Shown here piece by piece: positions 26,072 through 35,200 of a DNA stretch of 64,000 nucleotides. The DNA comes from JAAXIE01 sp965263155. Lineage in GTDB: Bacteria > Chloroflexota > Dehalococcoidia > Lucifugimonadales > JAAXIE01. The first letter of the stretch is position 1. The number at the start of each line of letters is the position of its first letter. Location: contig OZ253586.1 of NCBI GenBank assembly GCA_965263155.1, positions 2,914,001-2,978,000 on the forward strand, read 5' to 3'. Below the pieces are notes generated by a model. The model was not told the DNA's origin and made no database searches. It saw nothing but the letters and a program-made list of their open reading frames with translations. Both the position numbers and the translations under genes were made by a program.

Positions 26072-27334
26072 TTACACGCAGGCGTAGTAGGCCGTTGCTG
26101 CGTAGGCTTGGGCGGCGCGGTGCAACTCGTCGATGGAGAGGTAGCTGATTTCGCTGGGGCCGCTGCCTGGACCGTAGGTGATGCTGGGGATGCCGGCGCC
26201 GTTGAAGATGTTGATGTCGCGCCACATGCTGGAAACGGGCGAGCTTGCGAAAGCAGGCTTGCCACCTATTACATGATCGTGGGCTTTCTCCAGGACCTCG
26301 CGGAAGGGGCCCATGTTCTCTCCAATGTGGCCGCGGCGGAACATGTAACATTCGACGGTCCCTGGGTAGCCCAGCGATTCCAAGAGCCGTTCGAGTTCTC
26401 GCTGCGCTTCCTCGGGGCCGTCCCCGGGCGGTATACGCACATCGACGTAGGCGCTGCATACGCCCACTGTGCTGGCGGGTTTGAAGGGCACGCCGCCGCG
26501 CACAGCGCCGATGTTCACCTTGGGGATAATCTTGCCACCCTCGAACTCGCGAGTATGGGACTCCTCGTACTTCAAGGCCCACTCTTCTACTGCTGATATG
26601 AAGTGTGCCATGCGCATAATCGCGTTGGGTTGCTCCTGTGGTGAGTAGGGACGGCGGATAAAGGGGGTGTAGAGCCTGCGGCCGCCTGCTAGGGTCACCT
26701 TGTAATACGCTGCTCCGCAGTCGGCCCATGAGATGCCGAAGCTGGTGGTCTCGGCGTTGAGGCAGTAGTCGCCCCACAGGCCGTGGTCGATGAGCTGTTG
26801 CGCTCCGATGCCCTTGCCCAAGTAGCGGCTGCCTTGGTACTCATCGATGGGGGCCATGCCGATCTCGCCGACGACCATTGTCATGATGACGTCGCCCCGC
26901 AGCTTGACGCCAGCGTCTCGCAGGGCGCGCGTTCCCAGCATGAATGCTGCCATCGGCCCCTTGTCGTTGACGACGCCCTCGCCGAAGGCCTTGCCGTCTT
27001 CCACCCAGCCGTGGTTGTAGTGATACTCCTCACGGGGTACGAGCCACACGTCCTCCTCGCCGTAGAGGATGGTGTCCATGTGGCTGTTGAAGATGAGGGA
27101 CTTGCCACCGCCGGTGCCCTTCAGCCGGGCCACCACGTTGCAGCGGCCGTCGGCCACCTCATGCCTTTCGGGTTGGAACCCTTGGTCGGCGAGCCACTGG
27201 CAAAGGAAGTCACCCATAGCCTGCTCGCGCCCGGTGGGGCTGGGAATGGAGCCCATGGTGGCGCCCAGTTGGGCGATTTCCGTGCCGTCGATGCTTTGAA
27301 GGGCAGCCTCCAGTGCGGCTGTGTCAGTGGTCAT
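26072..27334 (-). CDS. M20-family metallopeptidase (ArgE/DapE/carboxypeptidase-like)
   Basis: 420 residues from ATG 27334, with AAGGGG upstream. A longer frame to 27394 runs into the dispersed repeat and lacks a ribosome-binding site. Metal-binding segments are FNSHMDTI (His, Asp), GEGVVNDKGPMAAF (Asp) and TMVVGEIGMAP (Glu pair region). The dimerisation domain lies around 200-320 and a final His is expected near the C terminus. M20 enzymes remove acyl or amino-acid groups from amides. As first gene of the operon with a Rieske oxygenase and an S51 peptidase, it may deacylate the oxygenase substrate or product. Confidence 0.9.
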   Translation of the reverse strand: MTTDTAALEAALQSIDGTEIAQLGATMGSIPSPTGREQAMGDFLCQWLADQGFQPERHEVADGRCNVVARLKGTGGGKSLIFNSHMDTILYGEEDVWLVPREEYHYNHGWVEDGKAFGEGVVNDKGPMAAFMLGTRALRDAGVKLRGDVIMTMVVGEIGMAPIDEYQGSRYLGKGIGAQQLIDHGLWGDYCLNAETTSFGISWADCGAAYYKVTLAGGRRLYTPFIRRPYSPQEQPNAIMRMAHFISAVEEWALKYEESHTREFEGGKIIPKVNIGAVRGGVPFKPASTVGVCSAYVDVRIPPGDGPEEAQRELERLLESLGYPGTVECYMFRRGHIGENMGPFREVLEKAHDHVIGGKPAFASSPVSSMWRDINIFNGAGIPSITYGPGSGPSEISYLSIDELHRAAQAYAATAYYACV

Positions 27335-27383
27335 TGTTGGGGACCCCTTCTTGTGTTGACTTTCCGTAATGGCTCTAGCTGGT

Positions 27384-27928
27384 AGTACCGGCATTGCGGG
27401 CCTCGAATGTCCGTATTCTGAGCCATTTGTGGTGTTCCAATGCTAGGCTTTTGCATCTCCCGGTTTCTTCTAGTGCGATATCAGTTGTAACCTGTGTGTA
27501 TGTTATTGCACCGGGATTTGGACCGGCGCAGCTACGCGTCAGCTTTGCTTTAGTCAGGGGGCTGACACACGACACGCGAATTCTGCATCTGCGATGTGTC
27601 CCATTTGTCTCATTTGGGGTAAGTCCAGCTACGAAATGACGGGGTTTTATGGGACACGCCGGTACCATTGAGAGGCCGCGCGGGTGGCGGCGCGGCGGGG
27701 CAGGGGCCGCGGCGGCAACACTTGGGTAGCCGACCGGGGATATTCCTGCAAGGAGTTTTCGGACAACCGTTGTTGGCGGCCCTGCTACTGGTGTTTTAGC
27801 TGATTGCGTTTTCGGAACCATATGTCGAGCCTAGAGGGGAAGGACAAGCGTGTCAACGGACTGATGTCAGCGGGGTGGCGGGCTTTCGACTGTTGCGTGT
27901 GGCAGGCTTGGAGCGACGTTAACCACCC
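27384..27928 (-). repeat. Large dispersed non-coding repeat, copy B (inverted relative to copy A)
   Basis: Reverse complement of the element at 2610-3337 with substitutions and small indels. It lacks the ~170-bp motif-rich insert of copy A. Matching blocks include CATATGTCGAGCCTAGAGGG and CCATTTGTGGTGTTCCAAT. The two copies bracket about 24 kb. Confidence 0.85.
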
Positions 27929-27961
27929 TTCCCCCCGGACTTGGTCCGGGGCAGGCGATAG

Positions 27962-27985
27962 CCCTCTCCCGCGCGGGGGAGAGGG
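27962..27985. repeat. CCCTCTCCC...GGGAGAGGG hairpin
   Basis: Nine-bp arms (27962-27970 and 27977-27985) around a GC loop. Related hairpins are at about 29822-29845 and, degenerate, at 2577-2603. It lies 65 bp after the formate-THF ligase stop on that gene's strand, so it might serve as a transcript end, but there is no U run. It looks mainly like a dispersed repeat. Confidence 0.7.
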
Positions 27986-28049
27986 GGTTTATGAGACAGG
28001 CTCCGGCGAGAGACTGGGTGTTCCTCATCATAGGAGCGTTGGGCAACGG

Positions 28050-29669
28050 TTAGAGACCGAGGATATTGCCGCTGGCGTCCACGTCCAGTTTGCGGGGATT
28101 GGACGGCAGGCCGGGCATGGTGACCATGGAGCCTGCTAGCGGGTAGATGAATCCAGCCCCTACTGATGCCCGCACGTCGGAGACCTCGAAGGTGTAGCCG
28201 GAGGGACGGCCCTTCAGCGACGGATTGTGGGAGATGGAGAGGTGGGTCTTGGCCATGCAGACGGGCAGGTTGCCCCATCCCAACTCCTCGTAGCGGCGCA
28301 GAGTGCGCCGCGACGCAGGGGTCCACTGGGCGCCGTCGGCTCCGTAGACGTTCTGGGCCAAAGCGTTGACCTTGTCCTCGATACCGTCGTCGATTCCGTA
28401 TAGATAGGAGATGGCAGGGGCCGGACTGTCGGTGGCGTCTATCAACGCTTGCGCCAACTCCTCGCACCCCTGACCACCCTCGACGAAACCGCGGCTTTCG
28501 GCGGCTGAGGCTCCCATGGCCTCGGCGCAGGCCTTCACCACTTCCATCTCCTCGGTTGTGTCCGAGGGGAAGTGGTTTGCCGCTACCACCACGGGCAGGC
28601 CGAAGGAGCGAATCATGCCTATGAGGTGCTCTAGGTTGGGCAGACCTCTTTTGACCGCGTCAACATCCGGCGTATCCAACTGACGCAGGGGGACGCCACC
28701 GTGGGACTTGAGGGCGCGGACCGAGGCCACCAACACAGCGGCATGGGGCTCTAGGTCGTTGAAGCGCGCCTTGATGTGCATGAACTTCTCGAACCCCAAG
28801 TCGGCCCCGAAGCCAGCCTCGGTTACCACATAGTCAGCGTACCCGAGGGCCAGCCGGTCGGCCACTACGGAGTTGCAGCCGTGGGCGATATTGCCGAAGG
28901 GGCCGGCATGCACGATTACCGGCTGGCCCTCGCTGGTCTGCACTAGGTTGGGCTGGATGGCGTAGCGCAGCAGGGACATCATGGAGCCCACGGCGTCCAT
29001 GTCGGTGGCAGTGACCGGGGCGCCATCGTGGGTGAAGCCCACCACGATGCGGCTCAGCCGGGCTCGCAGGTCATCTAGGTTGGACGCTAGTGCCAAAATC
29101 GCCATGATTTCTGAGGCGGTGACGATGTCGAATCCGGTCTCCCGCAATGGAGCATTGCCTGAACCGCCCAAGCCGGTGACCACTTGGCGCAGGGCGCGGT
29201 CTTCCACGTCGCTTACTCGGCGCCAGGTGACGCCGCTGGGGTCCAGCCCGGCCGCTTGGCGCCGCTGCACCGCGTTTTCGGTGAATGCTGCAAGCAGGTT
29301 GTGGGCTGTGCCCACGGCGTGGGCGTCGCCAGTGAAATGGACGTTGATTTCGTCTTCCGGCAGCACAGTGGCCTTGCCTCCGCCGGTGCCGCCGCCCTTG
29401 ATGCCGAAGATGGGACCCAAGGCTGGCTCCCGTAAAGTGGCGATCACTCGCTTGCCCAGCCTTCCCAAGCCTTGTGCCAGACCCACGGTGGTAGTGGTCT
29501 TGCCCTCGCCTGCGGGTGTGGGGGTGATGCCGGTCACCACCACCAGCTTGCCCTTGGGCCCGCCCGTGCGGATGGCCTCCAAGAGAATTTTCGCCTTGTG
29601 GTGTCCGTAGGGAATGATGGCTTGGGCGTCCAAGCCCATCGCCTCTGCTATCTCTGCTATCGGGCGCAT
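28050..29669 (-). CDS. fhs: Formate--tetrahydrofolate ligase
   Basis: 539 residues from ATG 29669, with AGGAAGAG upstream. The frame is open a further ~95 codons but that part is repeat-derived. The ATP loop is TPTPAGEGKTTTTVGL. Other family blocks are LREPALGPIFGIKGGGTGGG, NVHFTGDAHAVGTAHNLLAA and VVTEAGFGADLGFEKF. The enzyme makes 10-formyl-THF from formate, ATP and THF in one-carbon metabolism, purine synthesis or the Wood-Ljungdahl methyl branch. It is a little shorter than many bacterial homologues (~555), but the core is complete. It is monocistronic here and flanked by repeats on both sides. Confidence 0.97.
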   Translation of the reverse strand: MRPIAEIAEAMGLDAQAIIPYGHHKAKILLEAIRTGGPKGKLVVVTGITPTPAGEGKTTTTVGLAQGLGRLGKRVIATLREPALGPIFGIKGGGTGGGKATVLPEDEINVHFTGDAHAVGTAHNLLAAFTENAVQRRQAAGLDPSGVTWRRVSDVEDRALRQVVTGLGGSGNAPLRETGFDIVTASEIMAILALASNLDDLRARLSRIVVGFTHDGAPVTATDMDAVGSMMSLLRYAIQPNLVQTSEGQPVIVHAGPFGNIAHGCNSVVADRLALGYADYVVTEAGFGADLGFEKFMHIKARFNDLEPHAAVLVASVRALKSHGGVPLRQLDTPDVDAVKRGLPNLEHLIGMIRSFGLPVVVAANHFPSDTTEEMEVVKACAEAMGASAAESRGFVEGGQGCEELAQALIDATDSPAPAISYLYGIDDGIEDKVNALAQNVYGADGAQWTPASRRTLRRYEELGWGNLPVCMAKTHLSISHNPSLKGRPSGYTFEVSDVRASVGAGFIYPLAGSMVTMPGLPSNPRKLDVDASGNILGL

Positions 29670-30222
29670 GTCTCTTCCTTTGGTTCTGAATCCAATTGAG
29701 CATTCTAGCCGATGCCTCACCGAGCGGTAAATCTGGTAGCTGCCCAGGGCTAGGGATTCAGGCTGACGTTGCTCTGTCAGTCCGGCCTTGAGCCAACTGT
29801 AGGCTAACCCCTCACCCTGATCCTCTCCCCCGCGTGGGAGAGGGACTTTTGAAACGGGCTCGCTAGGGGAAGGGGTTGTGCAAAGGTCTCCGAAGGCGGG
29901 AATTCCGCATGGTCCGTTAGGAGCCACGCACGAGGATGAAAAGGTGAACGGGGTCATGGGGCGCTAACTTGGCCATCAGTCCGGACCGTGGATTCCCGCC
30001 TGCGCGGGAATGACGGGAGAGATTGCTGAGGGTTCGCGTCTGCTTTCGAAGCGATGACGGGAACCGGCCGCTGGTTTTGCTCGGGGCTATTATCATGCGA
30101 AAGACGGTAGTGGTTTACACGCCTCACCTACACCGAACAGTTGCTAAGTCGGGGCCGCCTTGACGCTTACCCAACATGGTGCTATATCGGTACAAACCAA
30201 GTACCGGATGACGGAGGTTGGT
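29670..30222. other. Intergenic interval between divergent genes, with repeats
   Basis: It holds a CCTCTCCC...GGGAGAGG hairpin at about 29822-29845 and a TTCCCGC...GCGGGAA-type dyad at about 29988-30012 next to GTGGATTCCCGCC. These belong to two dispersed families also seen at 27962 and 6613. Promoters for the divergent fhs and Rieske genes should lie here. None stands out. Confidence 0.65.
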
Positions 30223-31479
30223 ATGGCCACGGACGTTAGGGGACTAGTTGACGCTAATGTAGGTCTGGTAGACAAGCGGATTTTCGTCGAGAAAGAGATT
30301 TACCAAGAGGAGATGGAGAAAATCTTCGCCAAGTGCTGGCTCTTCCTGGGACACGAGAGCCAGATACCGAAGCCGGGTGACTTCTTCACCACCTATATGG
30401 GTGAGGACCCGGTGGTGGTGACCCGTGACGGCGGGGGCAAGGTACACGCCTTCCTGAACGTGTGTCGCCACCGCGGGAACCGGGTATGCCGGGCCGACTC
30501 GGGCAACGCCTCCAGCTTCGTGTGCGCCTACCATGGCTGGACCTACGGGACCGACGGTAAGCTGATTGCCGTGCCCAGCCTCAAGGAGGCTTATTACGGC
30601 GAGTTGGACACGGATAAGTGGGGTCTGGCCTCTGTGGCCCAACTGGACAGCTACAAGGGGCTGCTGTTCGCCACCTTCGACGCCAACGCGCCTCCTCTTC
30701 GCGAGTACTTGGGCGAGACAGCTTGGTACTTGGATGCCTTCTTCGACAGGCACGAAGGCGGCGTTGAGGTGTTCCCAGGCTTGCACAAGTGGATTATGCC
30801 CTGCAACTGGAAGTTCGCGGCCGAGAGCTTTGTTGGGGACGGGTACCATTTCGGTTGGACTCACATCTCTGCCCTCAGGGTAGGGGTAACTGAGGGGTCG
30901 GGTGTTGGCAGGCAGGAACTCAGGGGCAGGCAGGTGTCTCTTGAGAACGGGCATGGTGTGCAGGTGGTCCACCCCGATGACCCGTCGGACCCACCCAATG
31001 CTTTGGTCAAGGACTACGAGTCGCGGGTGCGTTCCGATGTGGAGGCGCGTCTGGGGCCGCGGATTCAGACGTGCAAGCCCATCGTTGCCAACGTGTTTCC
31101 CAACTTGGGGCTGGTGCGGGCCACCACCTACACCTTCCGGTTGTGGCAGCCGCGGGGCCCCTTCCATACGGAGGTATGGGCTGGGGTGTTCGCTGACAGG
31201 GACGCGCCTCAGGAGGTGAAGGATGCGATCCGTCGCAGCAGCCTGCGCACCTTCGGCCCGTCGGGCATCTTGGAGCAGGACGACATGGATAACTGGCAGG
31301 AGTGCACCAACACCTGCCAAGGCCATGTGTCACGCAAGATACCGCTGAACCTGCAGATGGGCCTAGGCCACGAGGGGTTTGACGAGGAGCTGATGGCGCG
31401 GGCCAGCGACTACCGCTACAGCGAAATCAACCAGCGCAACTTCTTCCGACGGTGGTCGGAGTTGATGGCGGCCGAGTAG
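30223..31479 (+). CDS. Rieske non-heme iron oxygenase alpha subunit (second, stand-alone)
   Basis: 418 residues from ATG 30223, chosen because GGAGG lies 5 bases upstream. The earlier TTG 30160 lacks such a site. Rieske ligands are C81-x-H83 (CRHRG) and C101-x2-H104 (CAYHGW). The mononuclear iron site is GDGYHFGWTH. The sequence is clearly paralogous to the alpha subunit at 24719-25990 (both have GHES-IPKPGDF/EVPEPGDY-like N termini) but has diverged. No beta-subunit gene is adjacent. A thermonuclease-family gene follows. Substrate unknown. Confidence 0.94.
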   Translation: MATDVRGLVDANVGLVDKRIFVEKEIYQEEMEKIFAKCWLFLGHESQIPKPGDFFTTYMGEDPVVVTRDGGGKVHAFLNVCRHRGNRVCRADSGNASSFVCAYHGWTYGTDGKLIAVPSLKEAYYGELDTDKWGLASVAQLDSYKGLLFATFDANAPPLREYLGETAWYLDAFFDRHEGGVEVFPGLHKWIMPCNWKFAAESFVGDGYHFGWTHISALRVGVTEGSGVGRQELRGRQVSLENGHGVQVVHPDDPSDPPNALVKDYESRVRSDVEARLGPRIQTCKPIVANVFPNLGLVRATTYTFRLWQPRGPFHTEVWAGVFADRDAPQEVKDAIRRSSLRTFGPSGILEQDDMDNWQECTNTCQGHVSRKIPLNLQMGLGHEGFDEELMARASDYRYSEINQRNFFRRWSELMAAE

Positions 31480-31510
31480 CGGTTTCTAGCCGTCGTCCTG
31501 TGCCAACCCT

Positions 31511-32077
31511 ATGTCACAGCGCCGTCGCGATCCTATGTCTGTCCGCGTGGAGCGGGTCGTGGACGGGGACTCTCTGGAGGTGCGGGAGACAGGCCTGTTC
31601 TCCCAACCCATACGGGTGCGGCTGTACGGTATTGACGCCCCGGAAGCCCGCCAGAAATTCGGGTTGGCGTCGCATGCTGCCCTTGGTCACCTGCTGAACA
31701 GACGCGGTGAGCTCTTCATGGAGGTGTTCGCCCACGACCGGTATGCCCGGGCTATCGCCCTTCTCTATTGGCGGGAACACGGCCGTGGAAACTCCATAAA
31801 CCTAGCCATGGTGCGACAGGGTTATGCCTACTGCTTCCGTTATTCTCGTGGTGAGTACGGGTTGCGGGCGCTCGGTTTCCTCGCGGCAGAGGAACAGGCC
31901 CGGCGCGAACGCCTTGGCGTCTGGTCGGAGGCTGAAGAGCAGGTGCGCCCTTGGGTCTACCGGGCGCAAGAGGAGCGGACGAAACGGGGGACACGCCGAG
32001 GTTCGCACGTGGGGTGCCTTGCCATTGCGGTTGGGGTGGTCTTGGTGATTGGATTGATAGTGGACGCTCTCACCTGA
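31511..32077 (+). CDS. Thermonuclease-family (SNase-like) protein with C-terminal membrane anchor
   Basis: 188 residues. The SNase core is seen in RVVDGDSLEV, IRVRLYGIDAPEARQKFG (Arg and Glu match catalytic Arg35 and Glu43 of staphylococcal nuclease) and HDRYARAIALLYW (Arg87 equivalent). The family cuts DNA and RNA with Ca2+. There is no N-terminal signal peptide, but residues about 165-185 (VGCLAIAVGVVLVIGLIV) form one membrane helix, so the nuclease is tail-anchored. The start could also be ATG 31535 (MSVRVERVV). No strong ribosome-binding site marks either. Confidence 0.87.
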   Translation: MSQRRRDPMSVRVERVVDGDSLEVRETGLFSQPIRVRLYGIDAPEARQKFGLASHAALGHLLNRRGELFMEVFAHDRYARAIALLYWREHGRGNSINLAMVRQGYAYCFRYSRGEYGLRALGFLAAEEQARRERLGVWSEAEEQVRPWVYRAQEERTKRGTRRGSHVGCLAIAVGVVLVIGLIVDALT

Positions 32078-32241
32078 AGGCTCACACAAAAGGCTGGCAG
32101 AACTTTAGCCGGCCCCCGTCACTTGACACCTGCTCAAGCCTCTGTTACAAGGGCTTTCTCCCATAATTCCTCCTAAATTCCGCGGTTAGACCCCGCCACC
32201 CACTCTTCCTGGGTCTCCGCCCAAAGGTACGGACCCTGGAA

Positions 32242-35200
32242 GTGTTGCGCCTAGCGCCTCGTGTGGCGCTGGCGGCTGTCGTGGCCGCCGGGGTCGTCGC
32301 TTCGGCTCTGCTGTGGACAGTGGACGGTCATGTCAACGCGCAGCAAGCGAACCGGGTGCCTGAGTTCCAAGAAGGCGACTCCGCCGTTCGCGTGGTGGCC
32401 GAGGGCACTCCGGCCAGCCACAACGTGGGCGAACCTGTGGAAGCCGCTGACCCAGGCGACACTCTTACTTATTCACTGGCCGGGGACGACGTCGGGCACT
32501 TTGGTATTGAATCCGGGACTGGTCAGATACTTACCAAGGACCCTCTAGATTACGATGCCCAAGGTTCCTACCTCGTCACGGTGCAGGTCACGGACGGCGC
32601 CGACGATGGTGGAGCAGAGGACACCTCCATAGATGACACCATCGAAGTTACCATCAGGGTCTCAGTCACCATCGACCTCAGTGACTGGACGGCTGAAGAC
32701 TACGAGACCAACACCCAATATTGTGCCTCAGGTACTTGGACCGTGGACTCCAACGGTAGGGCCAAGGAAACACGGGGCCAAGCGCCATCCATTCTTCACG
32801 GCGATTTCGACGCCTACGGCAAACGCCTCACTGCCACCGTTCGCCCTGGCAACGACGACGATTTCTTCGGATTCGTGGTCGGCTTCAACAGCGGCGACTC
32901 GACCAATGCGGACGCCAACTACCTGCTCATCGACTGGAAGCAGAAGCCGCAGAGCTTCGACTTCGGAGGCGACTCCACGTCGTCTGGCGGGTCAGCAGAG
33001 GTTGGTCTGAGGCTTTCGCGGGTTACAGGCATCCCGGACTGTGACGAGTTCTGGCAGCACGCGAACCTTGATGGCACGGGCGAGTCCAGCGGTCTGGGAG
33101 AGTTGCAGGAAGCGGATAGCAAGGGTAGTACGCGTTACAGCTCGCAGGACTACGAGTTCGTGATTGACTTTGGCAGTGAGAGCATTGAGGTATACCTTGA
33201 CGGACGTTTGGAACTGGACTTGGATGGAGAATTTAGCAACGGCAGGTTTGGCGCTTACGCCATGCTCCACAATAGCGCCATCTTCTGGGACTTCTCCTAC
33301 ACGGATGGCAGCTTTCCCTCTATCACTGTTCCAGCGGACCAACCCGGCAGCGTCACCCTCTCTTCCAACACATCGAAAGTAGGTGTGGCCCTCACAGCCA
33401 CTCTCGAAGACCCAGACGGCAACATCGCCAACGAGATGTGGCAGTGGGAAAGCTCCCCGAATCAAGAACCAGCGATATGGACGGCCATCTCCGGGGCCAA
33501 TACAGCCAGCTACATTCCACAGCTATCAGACTCAGGGAATCTGCTTCGTGCCAAAGTCACCTACGACGATACGACGGGTACGAGCAGGATGGCCGCCAGC
33601 GCCCCCACCTCCGCCTCGGACCAGCAGGGGACTGTCACGCTTTCCTCGAATGCGCCCGTAGTAGACGATGAGATAAGGGCGATGCTATCGGATGCGGACG
33701 GTGGCGTCGCAAACGAGGTGTGGCAGTGGGAAAGCTCGCCGGATGAAGAGGAGCGGACTTGGAGCGTCATCACTGGGGCGCAGTCGGACGTATACACGCC
33801 GGTATCGGACGATGCGGGCAGGCTACTACGGGCGATGGTGAGTTACGACGACGCTGTGGGAATGGGAAGGAGCGCAGTGTCTGAGGCGACGGCGGCGGTG
33901 GACCAGAAGGGTGCGGTGACACTGTCGCCTCAGCAGCCGGTGGTGGGAGAAGCTGTGACGGCGACGCTGACGGACGCAGATGGCGACATAACGAGCCAGG
34001 CGTGGCAGTGGGAGAGGTCGCCGGGCACGGGCGAGCCTGAGTGGAGTGCTATCAGTGGTGCACCGTCTGCGAGCTACACGCCGACTGCTCCAGACGATGC
34101 AGGGAAACTGCTGCGCGTCGCGGTTGCCTACAGTGACGGTACTGGCAGTGGAAGGGGTGCGACCAGTGCACCGACGGAGCGGGTAGACCGGCGTGGCGGG
34201 TTGGCGCTGAGCACAGGAGTACCGGATGTGGGGATAGAGGTGACGGCGACGCTGAGTGATGCGGACGGAGGCGTGGTGAGGGTGATCTGGCGGTGGCAGA
34301 GTTCGGTCAGCACCGGGACGCCCTCGTGGAGCGACATCGCTGATGCCGATGCGGCTGCCTACACGCCGGTGGCGGCCGATGAGGGCAAATTGTTGCGGAC
34401 TATGGTGAGCTACGGCGACGCTATCGGCAGCGCTAGGAGTGCGGTGAGTGCCTCGACTCAGAAGGTGGGGAAACCCGGCGAGGTCAGCCTTGATGCTGCC
34501 ATACCGGTGGTGGGTGTCGCTTTGGCTGCGACGCTGTCTGATGCCGACGGAAGCGTCGCGGACCAGGTGTGGCAATGGCAGAGTTCGCCAGCACAACCCG
34601 ACCCGGTGTGGTCGTCCATTGCTGGAGCGAACTCTGCCACGTACACCCCTCTAGCTTCGGATGCGGGCAGCTTGCTGCGAGCGACAGTCGTGTACACCGA
34701 CGGGAGTGGGAGTGGGCGGATGGCTGGAAGCGCCCCCACCGGGCGTGTTGACCAGCTAGGAATCGTCACGGTGTCGCCGCAGACGCCGGTGGTGGGGAAG
34801 GCCGTGAAGGCAACGCTGAGCGACCCTGACGGGATGGAAGCGAATCAGAGGTGGCGGTGGGAGAGGTCACCGTACGGAACTGAGTCGGAACTGGTGTGGA
34901 CTGTCATCGCGGGGGCGCAAACCAGCAGTTACACACCAGTGGCATCAGAGGATTCGGGGAAAGTGCTGCGAGTGAGGGTCAGCTACGACGATGGGACGGG
35001 CACGGGGAGAACTGCTACCAGTAGTGCTACGGAGCGGGTCGATCGGGAAGGTGTGGTCGCGATGACTCCGTCGCCGCCGGTGGCGGGGCAGGTTGTGACG
35101 GCGACGCTGACGGATGCCGATGGGATGGTGTCGAATCAAGTGTGGAAATGGGAACGTTCGCAGAGGTCGGGTACGCCAGATTGGGGGGCGATCACCGGAG

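Larger units (their letters stand above)
27335..28049. other. Gene-free interval with dispersed repeat and hairpin
   Basis: It holds copy B of the large dispersed repeat and a GC-rich hairpin. There is no gene with a credible start. It separates the M20-Rieske operon and the formate-THF ligase gene, both on the minus strand, so the promoter of the M20 operon and the end of the ligase transcript lie here. Confidence 0.7.

Noticed and set aside
27962..27985. Rho-independent terminator of the formate-THF ligase gene
   Set aside because: Good stem but no T run on the gene's strand, and the same hairpin occurs elsewhere in unrelated positions. Kept as a repeat.
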